DNA of 64,000 bases. Origin: an uncultured Alistipes sp. (GTDB taxonomy: Bacteria > Bacteroidota > Bacteroidia > Bacteroidales > Rikenellaceae). The stretch lies in contig CAAGBL010000023.1 in NCBI GenBank assembly GCA_900768045.1, positions 25,508 to 89,507 on the forward strand, read 5' to 3'. How positions within the stretch are numbered: position 1 is the stretch's first letter; each line of letters begins with the position of its first letter. Under the pieces are notes generated by a model. That model was given only the letters and a program-made list of their open reading frames with translations. It ran no database searches and had not been told where the DNA came from. Positions 1-8,807 of this stretch are shown here, piece after piece. A program made the position numbers and the translations under genes.

Positions 1-2185
1 CCATCTTTACACCCTCGGCCATAGCTAACCTATCAACACCCAGACGTTGGCCCTTGAGTTGCGAGTAACGAGGGGTGTATATCGGCACCCGATTACCCCA
101 ACTATTGCGTATGTTGGTTGTGTGTGGGTGTGCGTGCATAAGAGCCATGGCCTTAGCAGTAAGTGTGCTTAGTGTATCTATGTTTTCGCCCACAAAGCCA
201 AACTCTATTGTGGCATCGGGCACTGGCGATAGCTTAAATTGTGACGAGCGTAGCCACACGTCGGGTAGACTATCTCTAACCCATTTGTTAAATCTCTTTT
301 CGGTGTTTTCAACCTCTTTGTCGGAGTGCAATTCGATGAGTATATTGCCATAGTTGGGCTTCGAGGCGTAGCTGCTGCTTGCCAAGTAGTAGCGAGGTGG
401 TGTGCCTCCTGCCGTTGTCGATACCTGCTTTACTTCGGGCTGCTTAATTAGCCACTCGGTCATCTGCTTTAGGCGTTGCTCCGTAGCTGCAATGTCGTAA
501 CCTTCAGCCAAGATTACGTCGGCACGAAACATCGGCTTTGCAAGTTTTGGAAAGAAGTTTTGCGGCATCTTACCCATGGTTATTAGCGATAAAGCAAAGA
601 GTAGTATTGTTACCGTAAGCACTATCCATCTATGGCGCACAAACATATCCATTATAGGTCGAAACCACATCGAACGCTCAAAGTCATCTGCTACATGGCT
701 CTTTGGACGTAGTATGCGTGTCGACATTTCGGGTACTTGTGTGAGTGCGAGTAACCAGCTTATTAATAGCGAAATAGCTATTACGCTAAATAGTGGTTTT
801 ATAATTTCGGCGACTGATGATGGCGATAGCTGTAACGGCAAGAATGAGATTATTGCAATGAGCGTGGCGCATAGTAGTCCCATGCTTGGTAGTGTAGCTC
901 CCTTTATGGCGGCTATGTTTACGGGTTGCCCACCTCTTGATAGTTGTGAGGTGTTGTCTACTACCACAATAGCATTATCTACGAGCATGCCCATAGCTAT
1001 AATAAAACCAGATAACGACGTGCGATTTAGACTCTCGCCAAGTGCAAGCATGATGAGCAGTGTTGCACCTATGCTGAGTAGTAGCGAGCTTCCTACAATA
1101 ATGCCTGAGCGCCACCCCATGCTAATAATTATAAGAAGTATGACGATTACTAACGACTCTGTTAGGTTAATTAGAAAGTCGTTTGTGGCCTTAAGAGCAA
1201 TAACATTTTCAGGATATATCGTGTTTATCTCCATGCCTGCGGGTAGCTTATGCTCTAATTCACGCAGTCGTTTCTCGACTAAGTCGCCTATTGCAACAAC
1301 GTCCTCTTCGGGGTTTGTGGCTACGGCAATGCCTATTGCCTCCTGCCCGTTGATGCGTGCAATGTAGCGGGCAGGTTTGTGGTATCGGTACTCAATAGTT
1401 GTCACATCAGCTAAGCGATACTGCTTGCCGTCGTCTGCTGTAAGTAGTTGACTCTTAATGTCGTCAATGTTGAGGTATGGTGTTCCTTCCGATAGCTCTA
1501 TGGTTAGCTCGTTGGAGGTGTACTCGCCAAGAGCTATTGTTGCGCTTGTGTTTGTTATGGCACGTTTAATCTCGCTTGGTCGTATGTCGAATGCAGCGAG
1601 TGTGGCGGGCGATATTTTTATTACAATCTCCGACTCTTGCTCACCACTAAGCATAACTTTGTCTACGCCCTCGATGCTGTATAGCTCGTTTTGTATCTTC
1701 AGAGCATTGTTGCGTAGTTCGCTCCATGTAAATCCGCTCTCGGCGCTAATGGCGTAATATAGACCGTAGACATCGCCAAAGTCATCACTGATGTTTATCG
1801 TGGCTACGTCTTTGGGTAGCGATGGTTTTATGTTGTTGACCTTTGCATGTAGCTCGTCCCATATCTGCGGTACTTTATTGGCTTTTGTCTTTGGCTCGAG
1901 CTTAACCATTATTCGTGCGTAGCCGAAGTGCGACTCTGAGGATACTTCGTCAATAGACTCTAAGGTGCGCAGCTCTCGCTCCATAGGTTCAACCACGAGC
2001 TTCTCTACAACCTCAGGTGTTGCTCCTGGGTAGATGCATGTCACAATAGCGCTCTTAATCGTAAATGTCGAGTCCTCACGCTTGCCTAATGCGGAAAATG
2101 AGTATATGCCACCAATTATGATTATGGCAACAGCTAAACGTACAACAGCACGATTATTTAGAGCATATTTAGTTATGTTGAACAT
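1..2185 (-). CDS. RND efflux permease, AcrB/HAE1-like (partial, C-terminus off the left edge)
   Basis: This is the inner-membrane proton/drug antiporter subunit of a tripartite RND pump. Reading down from ATG at 2183-2185, the frame stays open to base 1, giving about 728 of the ~1,020-1,050 residues normal for the family. The protein begins MFNITKYALNN, then has one hydrophobic segment (about residues 13-31). The periplasmic motif GKREDSTFTIKSAIV and the segment YPGATPEVVEKLV follow, as in AcrB/CzcA relatives. The start lies 4 bases after the stop of the membrane-fusion gene, so the two are co-transcribed and likely translationally linked. An outer-membrane TolC-type gene may lie to the left. 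The substrate cannot be predicted. Several antisense open frames over this gene are shadows. Confidence 0.9.
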   Translation of the reverse strand, partial: MFNITKYALNNRAVVRLAVAIIIIGGIYSFSALGKREDSTFTIKSAIVTCIYPGATPEVVEKLVVEPMERELRTLESIDEVSSESHFGYARIMVKLEPKTKANKVPQIWDELHAKVNNIKPSLPKDVATINISDDFGDVYGLYYAISAESGFTWSELRNNALKIQNELYSIEGVDKVMLSGEQESEIVIKISPATLAAFDIRPSEIKRAITNTSATIALGEYTSNELTIELSEGTPYLNIDDIKSQLLTADDGKQYRLADVTTIEYRYHKPARYIARINGQEAIGIAVATNPEEDVVAIGDLVEKRLRELEHKLPAGMEINTIYPENVIALKATNDFLINLTESLVIVILLIIISMGWRSGIIVGSSLLLSIGATLLIMLALGESLNRTSLSGFIIAMGMLVDNAIVVVDNTSQLSRGGQPVNIAAIKGATLPSMGLLCATLIAIISFLPLQLSPSSVAEIIKPLFSVIAISLLISWLLALTQVPEMSTRILRPKSHVADDFERSMWFRPIMDMFVRHRWIVLTVTILLFALSLITMGKMPQNFFPKLAKPMFRADVILAEGYDIAATEQRLKQMTEWLIKQPEVKQVSTTAGGTPPRYYLASSSYASKPNYGNILIELHSDKEVENTEKRFNKWVRDSLPDVWLRSSQFKLSPVPDATIEFGFVGENIDTLSTLTAKAMALMHAHPHTTNIRNSWGNRVPIYTPRYSQLKGQRLGVDRLAMAEGVKM

Positions 2186-2189
2186 TGTA

Positions 2190-3212
2190 CTATTCTATTA
2201 TGCGAACAAGTTGATTTTCATGAAGTTTATATACGCCAGCGGTGACTATCTTGTCGCCCACCGACACACCACTTAGAACCTCTACGGAGTCGCTACCGTC
2301 TAATCTGTTAATCTCTACCTTGCGTAGCTCCACACGACTTTCATCGTCTATAACCCATACATACTCTCCACCAGTCATGGGTGCGTATATTGCAGTTAGT
2401 GGCAGAACTATTTTGCTCTGCTTTTCGGGTGTTATGACTATTGCTATGCAGGTCATGCCTGGCGATATTTTATATTTGCTACTATCGATGTTTACGAGGC
2501 GAAGTGATACGGGAAAGCCCAGAGCGTCCGACGATGTGCGGGCGAAGCTCTTGATTTTAGCCTCGAATTTCACATCTGGCCATGCGTCAAATTCGACCTC
2601 AAAAATGGTTGATGGTTGGTCGAGATAGGCAATCAAGCTCTCGGGAGCAGTGAAGCCTACAGTGGTGCTTATGGGGTTCACTAAACGCACGATTGTCTGC
2701 CCAGAATTTACACGTTCATAGGTGTCGACATAGCTACGCTCAATGATGCCGTCGAAGGGGGCTACAATACGAGTGTCAGCAAGCAGGTCAAGGCTGTTTT
2801 CGTATGCCGATTTAGCCTGCTCGGCACTACTTTGTAGTGACTCAAACTCCTGCTTTGAAATGGCGTTATGCTCGATAAGTCGCCGTCCTCGCTCAAGGCG
2901 TTGTAGTGACTCAGTATAAGTGGCTTTAGCGGCATTTACCTGAAGTTCTACATCACGTTTGTCGAGCTCAGCAAGTAGCTCGCCACGCTTGACATGTTGT
3001 CCCTTTGCAATGGGTATATTTATAACTCGCCCTGAAATCTTAAATGCCAAGTTTACAGCATCGTCAGCAGTGGTTAGCGCAGCAAAGTCACGTTGCTCAA
3101 AACTGATGAGTTTTGCCGTCGTGCACTTCACACTTTGAGGGCTCTCTGTTTGGGGATTTTCGCTATGACTACAGCTGCATAAAATGAGTGCAGCCAATAT
3201 TAATCTTCGCAT
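2190..3212 (-). CDS. RND efflux membrane-fusion lipoprotein
   Basis: This is the periplasmic adaptor (HlyD/AcrA family) that links the RND permease just downstream to an outer-membrane channel. The 340 residues start with a lipoprotein signal, LILCSC, so the mature protein would be acylated at the cysteine near residue 14. A barrel-sandwich/lipoyl half-motif (about 50-75, AKGQHVKRGELLAELD) is followed by a short coiled-coil hairpin (about 80-130). The second lipoyl half contains RIVAPFDGIIERSYVD, and a beta-barrel and membrane-proximal domain complete the protein. Length and order are normal for the family. It is the first gene of this two-gene segment. No convincing -33/-7 promoter was found upstream. 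Confidence 0.9.
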   Translation of the reverse strand: MRRLILAALILCSCSHSENPQTESPQSVKCTTAKLISFEQRDFAALTTADDAVNLAFKISGRVINIPIAKGQHVKRGELLAELDKRDVELQVNAAKATYTESLQRLERGRRLIEHNAISKQEFESLQSSAEQAKSAYENSLDLLADTRIVAPFDGIIERSYVDTYERVNSGQTIVRLVNPISTTVGFTAPESLIAYLDQPSTIFEVEFDAWPDVKFEAKIKSFARTSSDALGFPVSLRLVNIDSSKYKISPGMTCIAIVITPEKQSKIVLPLTAIYAPMTGGEYVWVIDDESRVELRKVEINRLDGSDSVEVLSGVSVGDKIVTAGVYKLHENQLVRIIE

Positions 3213-3305
3213 TGTGTTACATGTTTTATACGTTTATTTTACCTTTTTTAGAGCGTTAGGACAATAATCATTCCTTTTAGGTTTTTTATATAATAAAAAA
3301 ATTGT

Positions 3306-3313
3306 TATCTTTG
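3306..3313 (+). promoter_or_regulatory. -7 box (TATCTTTG) for the TPR-protein operon
   Basis: TATCTTTG matches the Bacteroidetes -7 consensus TAnnTTTG and lies 22 bases before the ATG at 3336. The -33 region is only a T-rich stretch (around 3281-3287), so the call rests mainly on the -7 box. Confidence 0.6.
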
Positions 3314-3335
3314 CACATATATTATATATGTGATT

Positions 3336-6311
3336 ATGAGAAGAAAAATCATATCTTTAACCCTGCTCTCTCTGGTGACACTGTCGTCGACAGTTGTTGC
3401 TATGCCTAATGTTCAGAATAGTGAGCCCAAGGCCAATATCGAGGAGCTTATTGTACGTCGTCGCTGGGCAGATGCAAAATATTCGCTTATTGAGTATCGT
3501 AAAGGTCTTGATGATGTTAAGCAGCGCTATGAACTTGAGTGGGTTGACTACCAGCTTGTGTGTTGTTGCGTGGAGCTTGGCTCGTCGGAGGCTGTGAAGT
3601 ATATGCTTGATTTTATGGAGCGTTATCCGCAGAGTCAGCATGCTAATCGTATGCGCTTTATGCTTGGCTGTTACTATTCTGAGGAGGATAACTTGGAGGC
3701 AGCCGAGGAGCACCTGTCGAAGGTTGACTACTTGGGCCTTACAGCCAGGGAGAAGGAGCGTTACGATATTCGTATGGGTTATATTCGTTTTGTTAAGGGC
3801 GACTATCTCACTGCATCAAGCCGTTTTTCGCAAATCTCCGAGAAGAGCGAGTATTATGCTCACGCACTCTACTATAATTCATACATCGACTACCGTTCTG
3901 GTCGCTATGATGCTGCACGTGCGGGCTTCATGCAACTTAAGAACCATGACTCGTATCGAGGTGTGATACCATTCTACCTTGTGCAGATAGCCTATCGTGA
4001 GGCAAACTACGACTACGTGATTTCCGAGGGCGAGTCACTACTAAAGCTGTCGACAAAGGCTGTGCGTGACGACCTTGTGAGAATCATTGCTGAGTCACAC
4101 TTCGTTAAGGGCGATTATGCTATGGCGCTCAAATATATTAACGAGTATCCATCAGATAAATATACCCGTCAGGAGAACTATATCAAGGGTTATGCATTGT
4201 ATCGTCTTGCTCGCTATAAAGATGCAATTTCGCCCCTACGAGCTGTTTGTGGTGCTATGGACGGACTTACGCAGAATGCTTCGTATCATCTTGCTGAGTG
4301 TTTCCTAAATATTGGCGATAAGCCAAGTGCTATGTCGGCATTCTCAATGGCTTCAACCGAGGGCTTTGATGATTCGTTGGCAGAAAATGCGTTGCTCAAC
4401 TATGGACGCCTAAAGTTTGAACTCGACGGTGACCTATTTAACGAGTCGATAAATGTTTTGAAGAGATATTTGGATAAGTATCCCGATTCGTTGCATCGCT
4501 CAGAGGTGCAGACACTGCTTATTGCAGCATATTATAACTCTAAAGACTATGTTGCAGCTTATGAGGCTATCAAGGCATTCCCAAATCCCGATAAGGAGCT
4601 AAGGGTAGCTTTGCAGAAGGTGGCCGTCTTTCGAGCTATCGATGCCGTTAAGGTTGGACGCTACGACGACGCCAACAAATTTCTTAAGGAGGCAGAGGGT
4701 ATCGGCATAAGTCCTAAGTATAAGGCGTTGGCAATCTATTGGCAGGGCGAGATAGCCATGCTAAATGGTAAGTATGATGAGGCAAAGCAGAAGTATGAGT
4801 CCTATATTAGATTAGCCCCTAAGAGCGATGCTGAGTATCTTATGGCGCACTACGGTATGGGTTATGCCTACTTCCAACTCAAAGATATGGAGTCGTCAGC
4901 AGTCTCTTTCGATACCTTTGTTCGAGAGTATAAGTCTCAGGATCGCTATATGTATGATGCCCACAATCGTTTGGGCGATACCCGTTTTTCGCAGCGTCAG
5001 TTTAATGCTGCTCGCAAGGCATATAAGGTGGCGCTCGGTTCGCCCACTGCCGAGCGTAACTATGCTCGCTATCAGTTGGCGCTTATCGATGGCGTTGAGG
5101 CAAACAACGATGCTAAGATAGATAAGCTAAAGAGCATCATCAACGATGCCGAGGGTAGCTATGTTGACGATGCTTGGTACGAGCTTGGGCGCACCTATAT
5201 CGCCATGGAGCGATTTGCAGATGGTGCTACTACTCTTGAGGAGTTCGTAGCTCAAGACCACACCTCGCCATTCTATATCAATGCTCTTACCGATATAGGC
5301 TTGGCATATTACAACCTCGGTCGCAAAGATGATGCCCGTAGATATTACGAGCAGGTTGTTGACTATGACCCACAGTCGCCTGCGGCATTGGAGGCTATGC
5401 GAGGTATTCGAGAGATATATGTTGCAAATGGCGATATCGACGGATACTTTGCCTACGCAGAGCGTAGTGGCGTGCAGAGCGATATGGGCATTGCAGCACG
5501 TGACTCACTTACGTTTGCAGCTGCTCGTGCAGTATATCTTGAGGGCGATGTTCCTCGTGCTTTGACAAAGTTGCGAGCATATCTCGATGACTTTGACAAT
5601 GGCTATAACCGTAGTGAGGCGTTGTTCTATCTTAGCGACTGCTATATTCGTAACGATAATCGAGATTACGCTTTGCAGACCATGGAGGAGCTTGTTGCGC
5701 ATGGTAATAGCCAATATAGCGAGCGAATATATGCGACTATGGCTCCAATGTGCTTCGATATGGAGCTCTTCGAGAAGTCGGCTTCGGCATACCGTAAGCT
5801 CTATGATGTGGCCCACGATGCTACTAAGCGAGGTGTTGCATCTGAGGGCTATGTTGAGGCTACGTTGAAATATGCCTACAGCGATGAGCTTATTGCTATG
5901 GCCGAGGATGTTGATAAGATGGAGTATGCAACCGAGAGAGCAAAGCGCATAGCAATATTGGCGAAGGCACGTGTGCTCTACGATAGGGGTAGTGATGAGG
6001 CATATACTATATTTGCTCATCTTGCCGATAAGCGAACAACAGCCGAGGGCACTGAGGCCTATTATCGTCTTGTCGAGCAGCAATACACCCTCGGTAAATT
6101 AGACGTTGCCGAGAAGATGATTTACGAACTTGGTGATTGTGGCTCGGTATATTGGCAGGCTAAGTCTTTCTTGTTGCTTGGCGATATTATGATTAAGCGT
6201 GGCAACTCATTCCAGGCCCGAGCAACATATCAGAGTATTGTTGATGGCTATCCATTGCCTGACGATGGCATAATATGGGAGGCTCGTGAGCGTATTAACT
6301 CAATTAAATAA
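3336..6311 (+). CDS. Large secreted TPR-repeat protein
   Basis: This ~991-residue protein has an N-terminal signal peptide (MRRKIISLTLLSLVTLSS..., probable cleavage after VVA) and then tetratricopeptide repeats along almost its whole length. Repeat signatures such as AxYxLAEC, ALxxYGxLKF, YWQGEIAMLNGKYDEAKQKYESY and DIGLAYYNLGRKDDARRYYEQVV recur about every 34-36 residues. TPR solenoids bind partner proteins, and export suggests a periplasmic or envelope scaffold. I chose ATG 3336 over an in-frame GTG at 3330 because it directly precedes the basic signal-peptide start. The stop is 12 bases before a beta-barrel-like outer-membrane protein, so the two probably work together. No catalytic domain is visible. 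Confidence 0.85.
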   Translation: MRRKIISLTLLSLVTLSSTVVAMPNVQNSEPKANIEELIVRRRWADAKYSLIEYRKGLDDVKQRYELEWVDYQLVCCCVELGSSEAVKYMLDFMERYPQSQHANRMRFMLGCYYSEEDNLEAAEEHLSKVDYLGLTAREKERYDIRMGYIRFVKGDYLTASSRFSQISEKSEYYAHALYYNSYIDYRSGRYDAARAGFMQLKNHDSYRGVIPFYLVQIAYREANYDYVISEGESLLKLSTKAVRDDLVRIIAESHFVKGDYAMALKYINEYPSDKYTRQENYIKGYALYRLARYKDAISPLRAVCGAMDGLTQNASYHLAECFLNIGDKPSAMSAFSMASTEGFDDSLAENALLNYGRLKFELDGDLFNESINVLKRYLDKYPDSLHRSEVQTLLIAAYYNSKDYVAAYEAIKAFPNPDKELRVALQKVAVFRAIDAVKVGRYDDANKFLKEAEGIGISPKYKALAIYWQGEIAMLNGKYDEAKQKYESYIRLAPKSDAEYLMAHYGMGYAYFQLKDMESSAVSFDTFVREYKSQDRYMYDAHNRLGDTRFSQRQFNAARKAYKVALGSPTAERNYARYQLALIDGVEANNDAKIDKLKSIINDAEGSYVDDAWYELGRTYIAMERFADGATTLEEFVAQDHTSPFYINALTDIGLAYYNLGRKDDARRYYEQVVDYDPQSPAALEAMRGIREIYVANGDIDGYFAYAERSGVQSDMGIAARDSLTFAAARAVYLEGDVPRALTKLRAYLDDFDNGYNRSEALFYLSDCYIRNDNRDYALQTMEELVAHGNSQYSERIYATMAPMCFDMELFEKSASAYRKLYDVAHDATKRGVASEGYVEATLKYAYSDELIAMAEDVDKMEYATERAKRIAILAKARVLYDRGSDEAYTIFAHLADKRTTAEGTEAYYRLVEQQYTLGKLDVAEKMIYELGDCGSVYWQAKSFLLLGDIMIKRGNSFQARATYQSIVDGYPLPDDGIIWEARERINSIK

Positions 6312-6323
6312 CATTGAACTTCT

Positions 6324-7982
6324 ATGAAACGTATATATTTCGCTCTGTCGGTTGTTGTGTTAGCGCTATTGTGTGGCGTAGATCATGTTGTGGCACAAGA
6401 GGGTAATGTTGAGATTGTCACAACATATACCCCTGAGATAGCACCTGCCACCAAGCTTTTAGCACCCACAAAGATTGCTGATGATCCAACAATCAATCCC
6501 GATATTAACTATAATACTAAGTCGTCGTTGTGGCAAATCGACCTTGAGGCCCATAGCTTTAACCCTGCACGTGCCTCATATTGGGATCACACAGGCTACA
6601 AGCAGTTCTTTGCTAAGGCCGACATCGGCTATCCGTTGAGCTCCGACGCTCGACTAAGATATACTATGCAGACGCCTAAGCTCGGATATCTGGGTGTTGG
6701 CGTTGACCATGCGGGCGATTTTGCGTCACGCCAATCAGCTGATGATGTGGTGCGTAGCATTGCCGATAGCTACAAGATGCATAATAAGGTGTTGCTCAAT
6801 GGCGGCATCTTCGCTGGTAGCCGCATGTTCGAGGCTTCACTAACCTATGATAACGACATCTTTAATGGTTATGCTATGGCTAATCCCGAGCGTCGATTGT
6901 TCCATGATGCGGCACTTGCCTTGCGCTTTGGCGATGACTTTGTTGACCTCGAGCACCTAAATTTTGCCGTTGAGGTTGATGGTGGCTTGTGGGCTCATCG
7001 TTTCCCTGAGCTTGGGACTGCCCAGAGTGAATATCGAGCAGGAGCATTGGCTAAGTTAGCTCGTAATTTCAGTGGTAATACCATAACCCTCGAACTTGAT
7101 TTCGATATGTGGCAGGGTAGCAAGCAGCTAAACTATGGCGATATGCGCTTTGGCGGCGAGGTGGGCTACGCTCGCAACTTCGGATTCTTCTCTGTTGAGG
7201 CGGGCTTGGGTTATCTCTACGATAGGGTAGCTATGCGAGATAAGGCCTCTAATTTTGTGCTACCACGAGCAAAGGTTATGTTTGACTTAGAGAAGGCATC
7301 CTTCGTGCCTTACATCGATTTTAGTAGTTCGGTTAGTCAAAATGGCATCTCGTCGATGTATGGCTTAAACCCTTATATCGATTATGGTGTGATGTCTGAT
7401 GAGCTTAGCAAGATGGCAAATACGCTTAGCTACAATCTCGCTCTTGGCTTCACGGGCACACTCTTCTCGTCACGCCTATCATACCACGTTTATACAGGGG
7501 TTAACTTTATGTGCGATCAGTTGTTCTGGTATGTAACCTCTCCTGGAAAGTTTGGCGTTGTGACAGATAATAACAACCGTCTATTTGTAGGTGCTGGTGC
7601 AAAGTATCAGCCTATAGCAGGTCTTGAACTTGGCCTCGATTTCAACTACCATTTTGATAGTAACGATTCTCAGTATAAGCTATCAGAGCCAGTTATGCGT
7701 GGGGCACTTAATGTTAAATATACACTTCGTGACTGGGAGTTCTATGTCGATGGCAAGCTTATTGGAAAACGAGAGTGGTCGATGTTGCCAACAGCCTCGG
7801 GCAAAGAGGTGTTTACTATGCCAACAGCCTTTGATCTTGGAGCAGGTGTTAGCTATCGAGTAAATCGCACTTTTGAGCTCTTTGCTACTGGCTATAACCT
7901 TATTAACCAGCCTATTTATGATTATGCCTACTATTATCAGCCGGGCATAGGTTTCAAGGTTGGTGTGAAGGTTGATTTCTAA
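6324..7982 (+). CDS. Outer-membrane beta-barrel protein of unknown function
   Basis: The 552 residues start with a clear signal peptide (MKRIYFALSVVVLALLCGV, cleavage near VVAQ). The body alternates hydrophobic and polar residues with many aromatic strand ends and finishes ...GFKVGVKVDF, an aromatic C-terminus typical of outer-membrane barrels. The last third resembles the barrel of TonB-dependent receptors in style, but no plug domain is present because the mature start (VEIVTTYTPEIAPATKL) is too short. It follows the secreted TPR gene by 12 bases and precedes a small membrane protein, so it is probably part of one envelope operon. The function is unknown. The barrel assignment comes from composition, not from a recognised family. 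Confidence 0.65.
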   Translation: MKRIYFALSVVVLALLCGVDHVVAQEGNVEIVTTYTPEIAPATKLLAPTKIADDPTINPDINYNTKSSLWQIDLEAHSFNPARASYWDHTGYKQFFAKADIGYPLSSDARLRYTMQTPKLGYLGVGVDHAGDFASRQSADDVVRSIADSYKMHNKVLLNGGIFAGSRMFEASLTYDNDIFNGYAMANPERRLFHDAALALRFGDDFVDLEHLNFAVEVDGGLWAHRFPELGTAQSEYRAGALAKLARNFSGNTITLELDFDMWQGSKQLNYGDMRFGGEVGYARNFGFFSVEAGLGYLYDRVAMRDKASNFVLPRAKVMFDLEKASFVPYIDFSSSVSQNGISSMYGLNPYIDYGVMSDELSKMANTLSYNLALGFTGTLFSSRLSYHVYTGVNFMCDQLFWYVTSPGKFGVVTDNNNRLFVGAGAKYQPIAGLELGLDFNYHFDSNDSQYKLSEPVMRGALNVKYTLRDWEFYVDGKLIGKREWSMLPTASGKEVFTMPTAFDLGAGVSYRVNRTFELFATGYNLINQPIYDYAYYYQPGIGFKVGVKVDF

Positions 7983-8004
7983 GTGTCGAATAATGTAAGT
8001 GAGT

Positions 8005-8619
8005 ATGACTAAGAGTAGCGGATTTGGACATTATAGCTGGTTTAGGCGATCTGTTGTGCGTCGAGTTGAGACCATCTCTGAGCAGAATGCTCTGTTATGG
8101 GGTGTCGCATGGCTTATAATAGCAGCTATCGTAGGGTGGTATTTTCGTCTGATGCCATCTTCTGTTGTTAGCTTTGTTCCAACAAGCTATGTCTCGTTGT
8201 TTTGGAGCCTTGTGCTTAATATGGTAGTGGGAATTGTATGGTCACTGCTCTTTATCCCTTTAGCCCTTGTGCGTAATCCTAAGGTTAGTAGTAATGAGTT
8301 GTTGGCACGCATGCTCTTTGCTCACTGGCCAGTAGTTTTACTGATGCTTCCCGCCATTCTCTATGACCGCATATCTTATGCAACATTTGTTGGCAATCCG
8401 TTGGTTAGTTTTGAGCTTTATCCAACGTTTAGCATCGTGTTCAGCATTGTTGTATTGCTGGTTATTGTATGGTGGTTGATGTGGAGCTATCAGGCATATT
8501 CGGTGTCAACAGAGCGAAATAGTGTTGCCGATAAGCTGCTATTTGCACTTGTAGCCACTCTTTCAACTCTATTGTCGTATGTTGTTATGAGCTATGTTTT
8601 GGAGAGAGCTATATCCTAA
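8005..8619 (+). CDS. Predicted five-helix inner-membrane protein (Yip1-like layout)
   Basis: This protein of about 204 residues has a short cytoplasmic N-terminus with basic residues (RRSVVRRVE) and about five hydrophobic helices (around residues 28-50, 65-88, 105-122, 142-163 and 178-198). The layout recalls Yip1-domain proteins, but I see no diagnostic motif and treat that as a resemblance only. ATG 8005 is preferred over GTG 7999. It lies 22 bases after the outer-membrane gene in the same direction, so it probably ends the operon that starts at 3336. The next 180 bases hold the SRP RNA on the other strand. Confidence 0.6.
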   Translation: MTKSSGFGHYSWFRRSVVRRVETISEQNALLWGVAWLIIAAIVGWYFRLMPSSVVSFVPTSYVSLFWSLVLNMVVGIVWSLLFIPLALVRNPKVSSNELLARMLFAHWPVVLLMLPAILYDRISYATFVGNPLVSFELYPTFSIVFSIVVLLVIVWWLMWSYQAYSVSTERNSVADKLLFALVATLSTLLSYVVMSYVLERAIS

Positions 8620-8656
8620 TATTGTTGTGAGAGAGAGAGGGTTAGGTATATATACG

Positions 8657-8758
8657 AAAAAAGGGTAAGCTACTTATATCGCACCGCTACAACCACATAC
8701 CCTTGCTTGATTCCTCACCTGGGGGGTTCTGTAGGAGCTGGTCGTATAAGACTTACCC
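8657..8758 (-). ncRNA. ffs: Signal recognition particle RNA (small, 4.5S type)
   Basis: Read on the minus strand, the apical domain contains CAGG-TGA-GGAA-TCA-AGCA. This is the SRP helix-8 arrangement: symmetric loop strands CAGG and AGCA, a three-pair stem TGA/TCA, and the GGAA tetraloop. The ends pair as GGGTAAG (from 8758) with CTTACCC (to 8663), and a run of six T follows at 8662-8657 as terminator. The length of about 102 bases fits a small SRP RNA without an Alu domain. The RNA binds Ffh and targets membrane proteins. A consensus promoter lies directly upstream (8764-8794). An in-frame upstream extension of mltG across this locus is an artefact. Confidence 0.9.
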
Positions 8759-8763
8759 GGGCA

Positions 8764-8794
8764 CAAAAGTACAAAAAAAATGTATCTTTGCAAA
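8764..8794 (-). promoter_or_regulatory. SRP RNA promoter (-33 TTTG, -7 TACTTTTG)
   Basis: On the minus strand the -33 TTTG is at 8794-8791 and the -7 TACTTTTG at 8771-8764, with 19 bases between them. This predicts a transcript start at the G of the first helix (8758). Its -33 box touches the mltG -7 box on the other strand. Confidence 0.8.
8783..8790 (+). promoter_or_regulatory. -7 box for mltG (TATCTTTG)
   Basis: TATCTTTG lies 17 bases before the mltG ATG and within the spacer of the divergent SRP RNA promoter. No clear -33 TTTG is seen about 20 bases upstream, where the SRP RNA start region lies. Confidence 0.6.
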
Positions 8795-8807
8795 AAAAAA
8801 TAGAATA

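Noticed and set aside
576..1367. 263-codon plus-strand open frame
   Set aside because: It lies antisense to the RND permease, whose translation shows clear family motifs. Its own product has no recognisable feature.
5505..6083. 192-codon minus-strand frame in the TPR gene
   Set aside because: Shadow of the TPR repeats. No signal, motif or promoter supports it.
8640..8760. 6S RNA or tmRNA at the intergenic hairpin
   Set aside because: The minus strand has the exact SRP helix-8 arrangement (CAGG/AGCA loop and GGAA tetraloop), and neither of the other RNAs fits the length and motifs.
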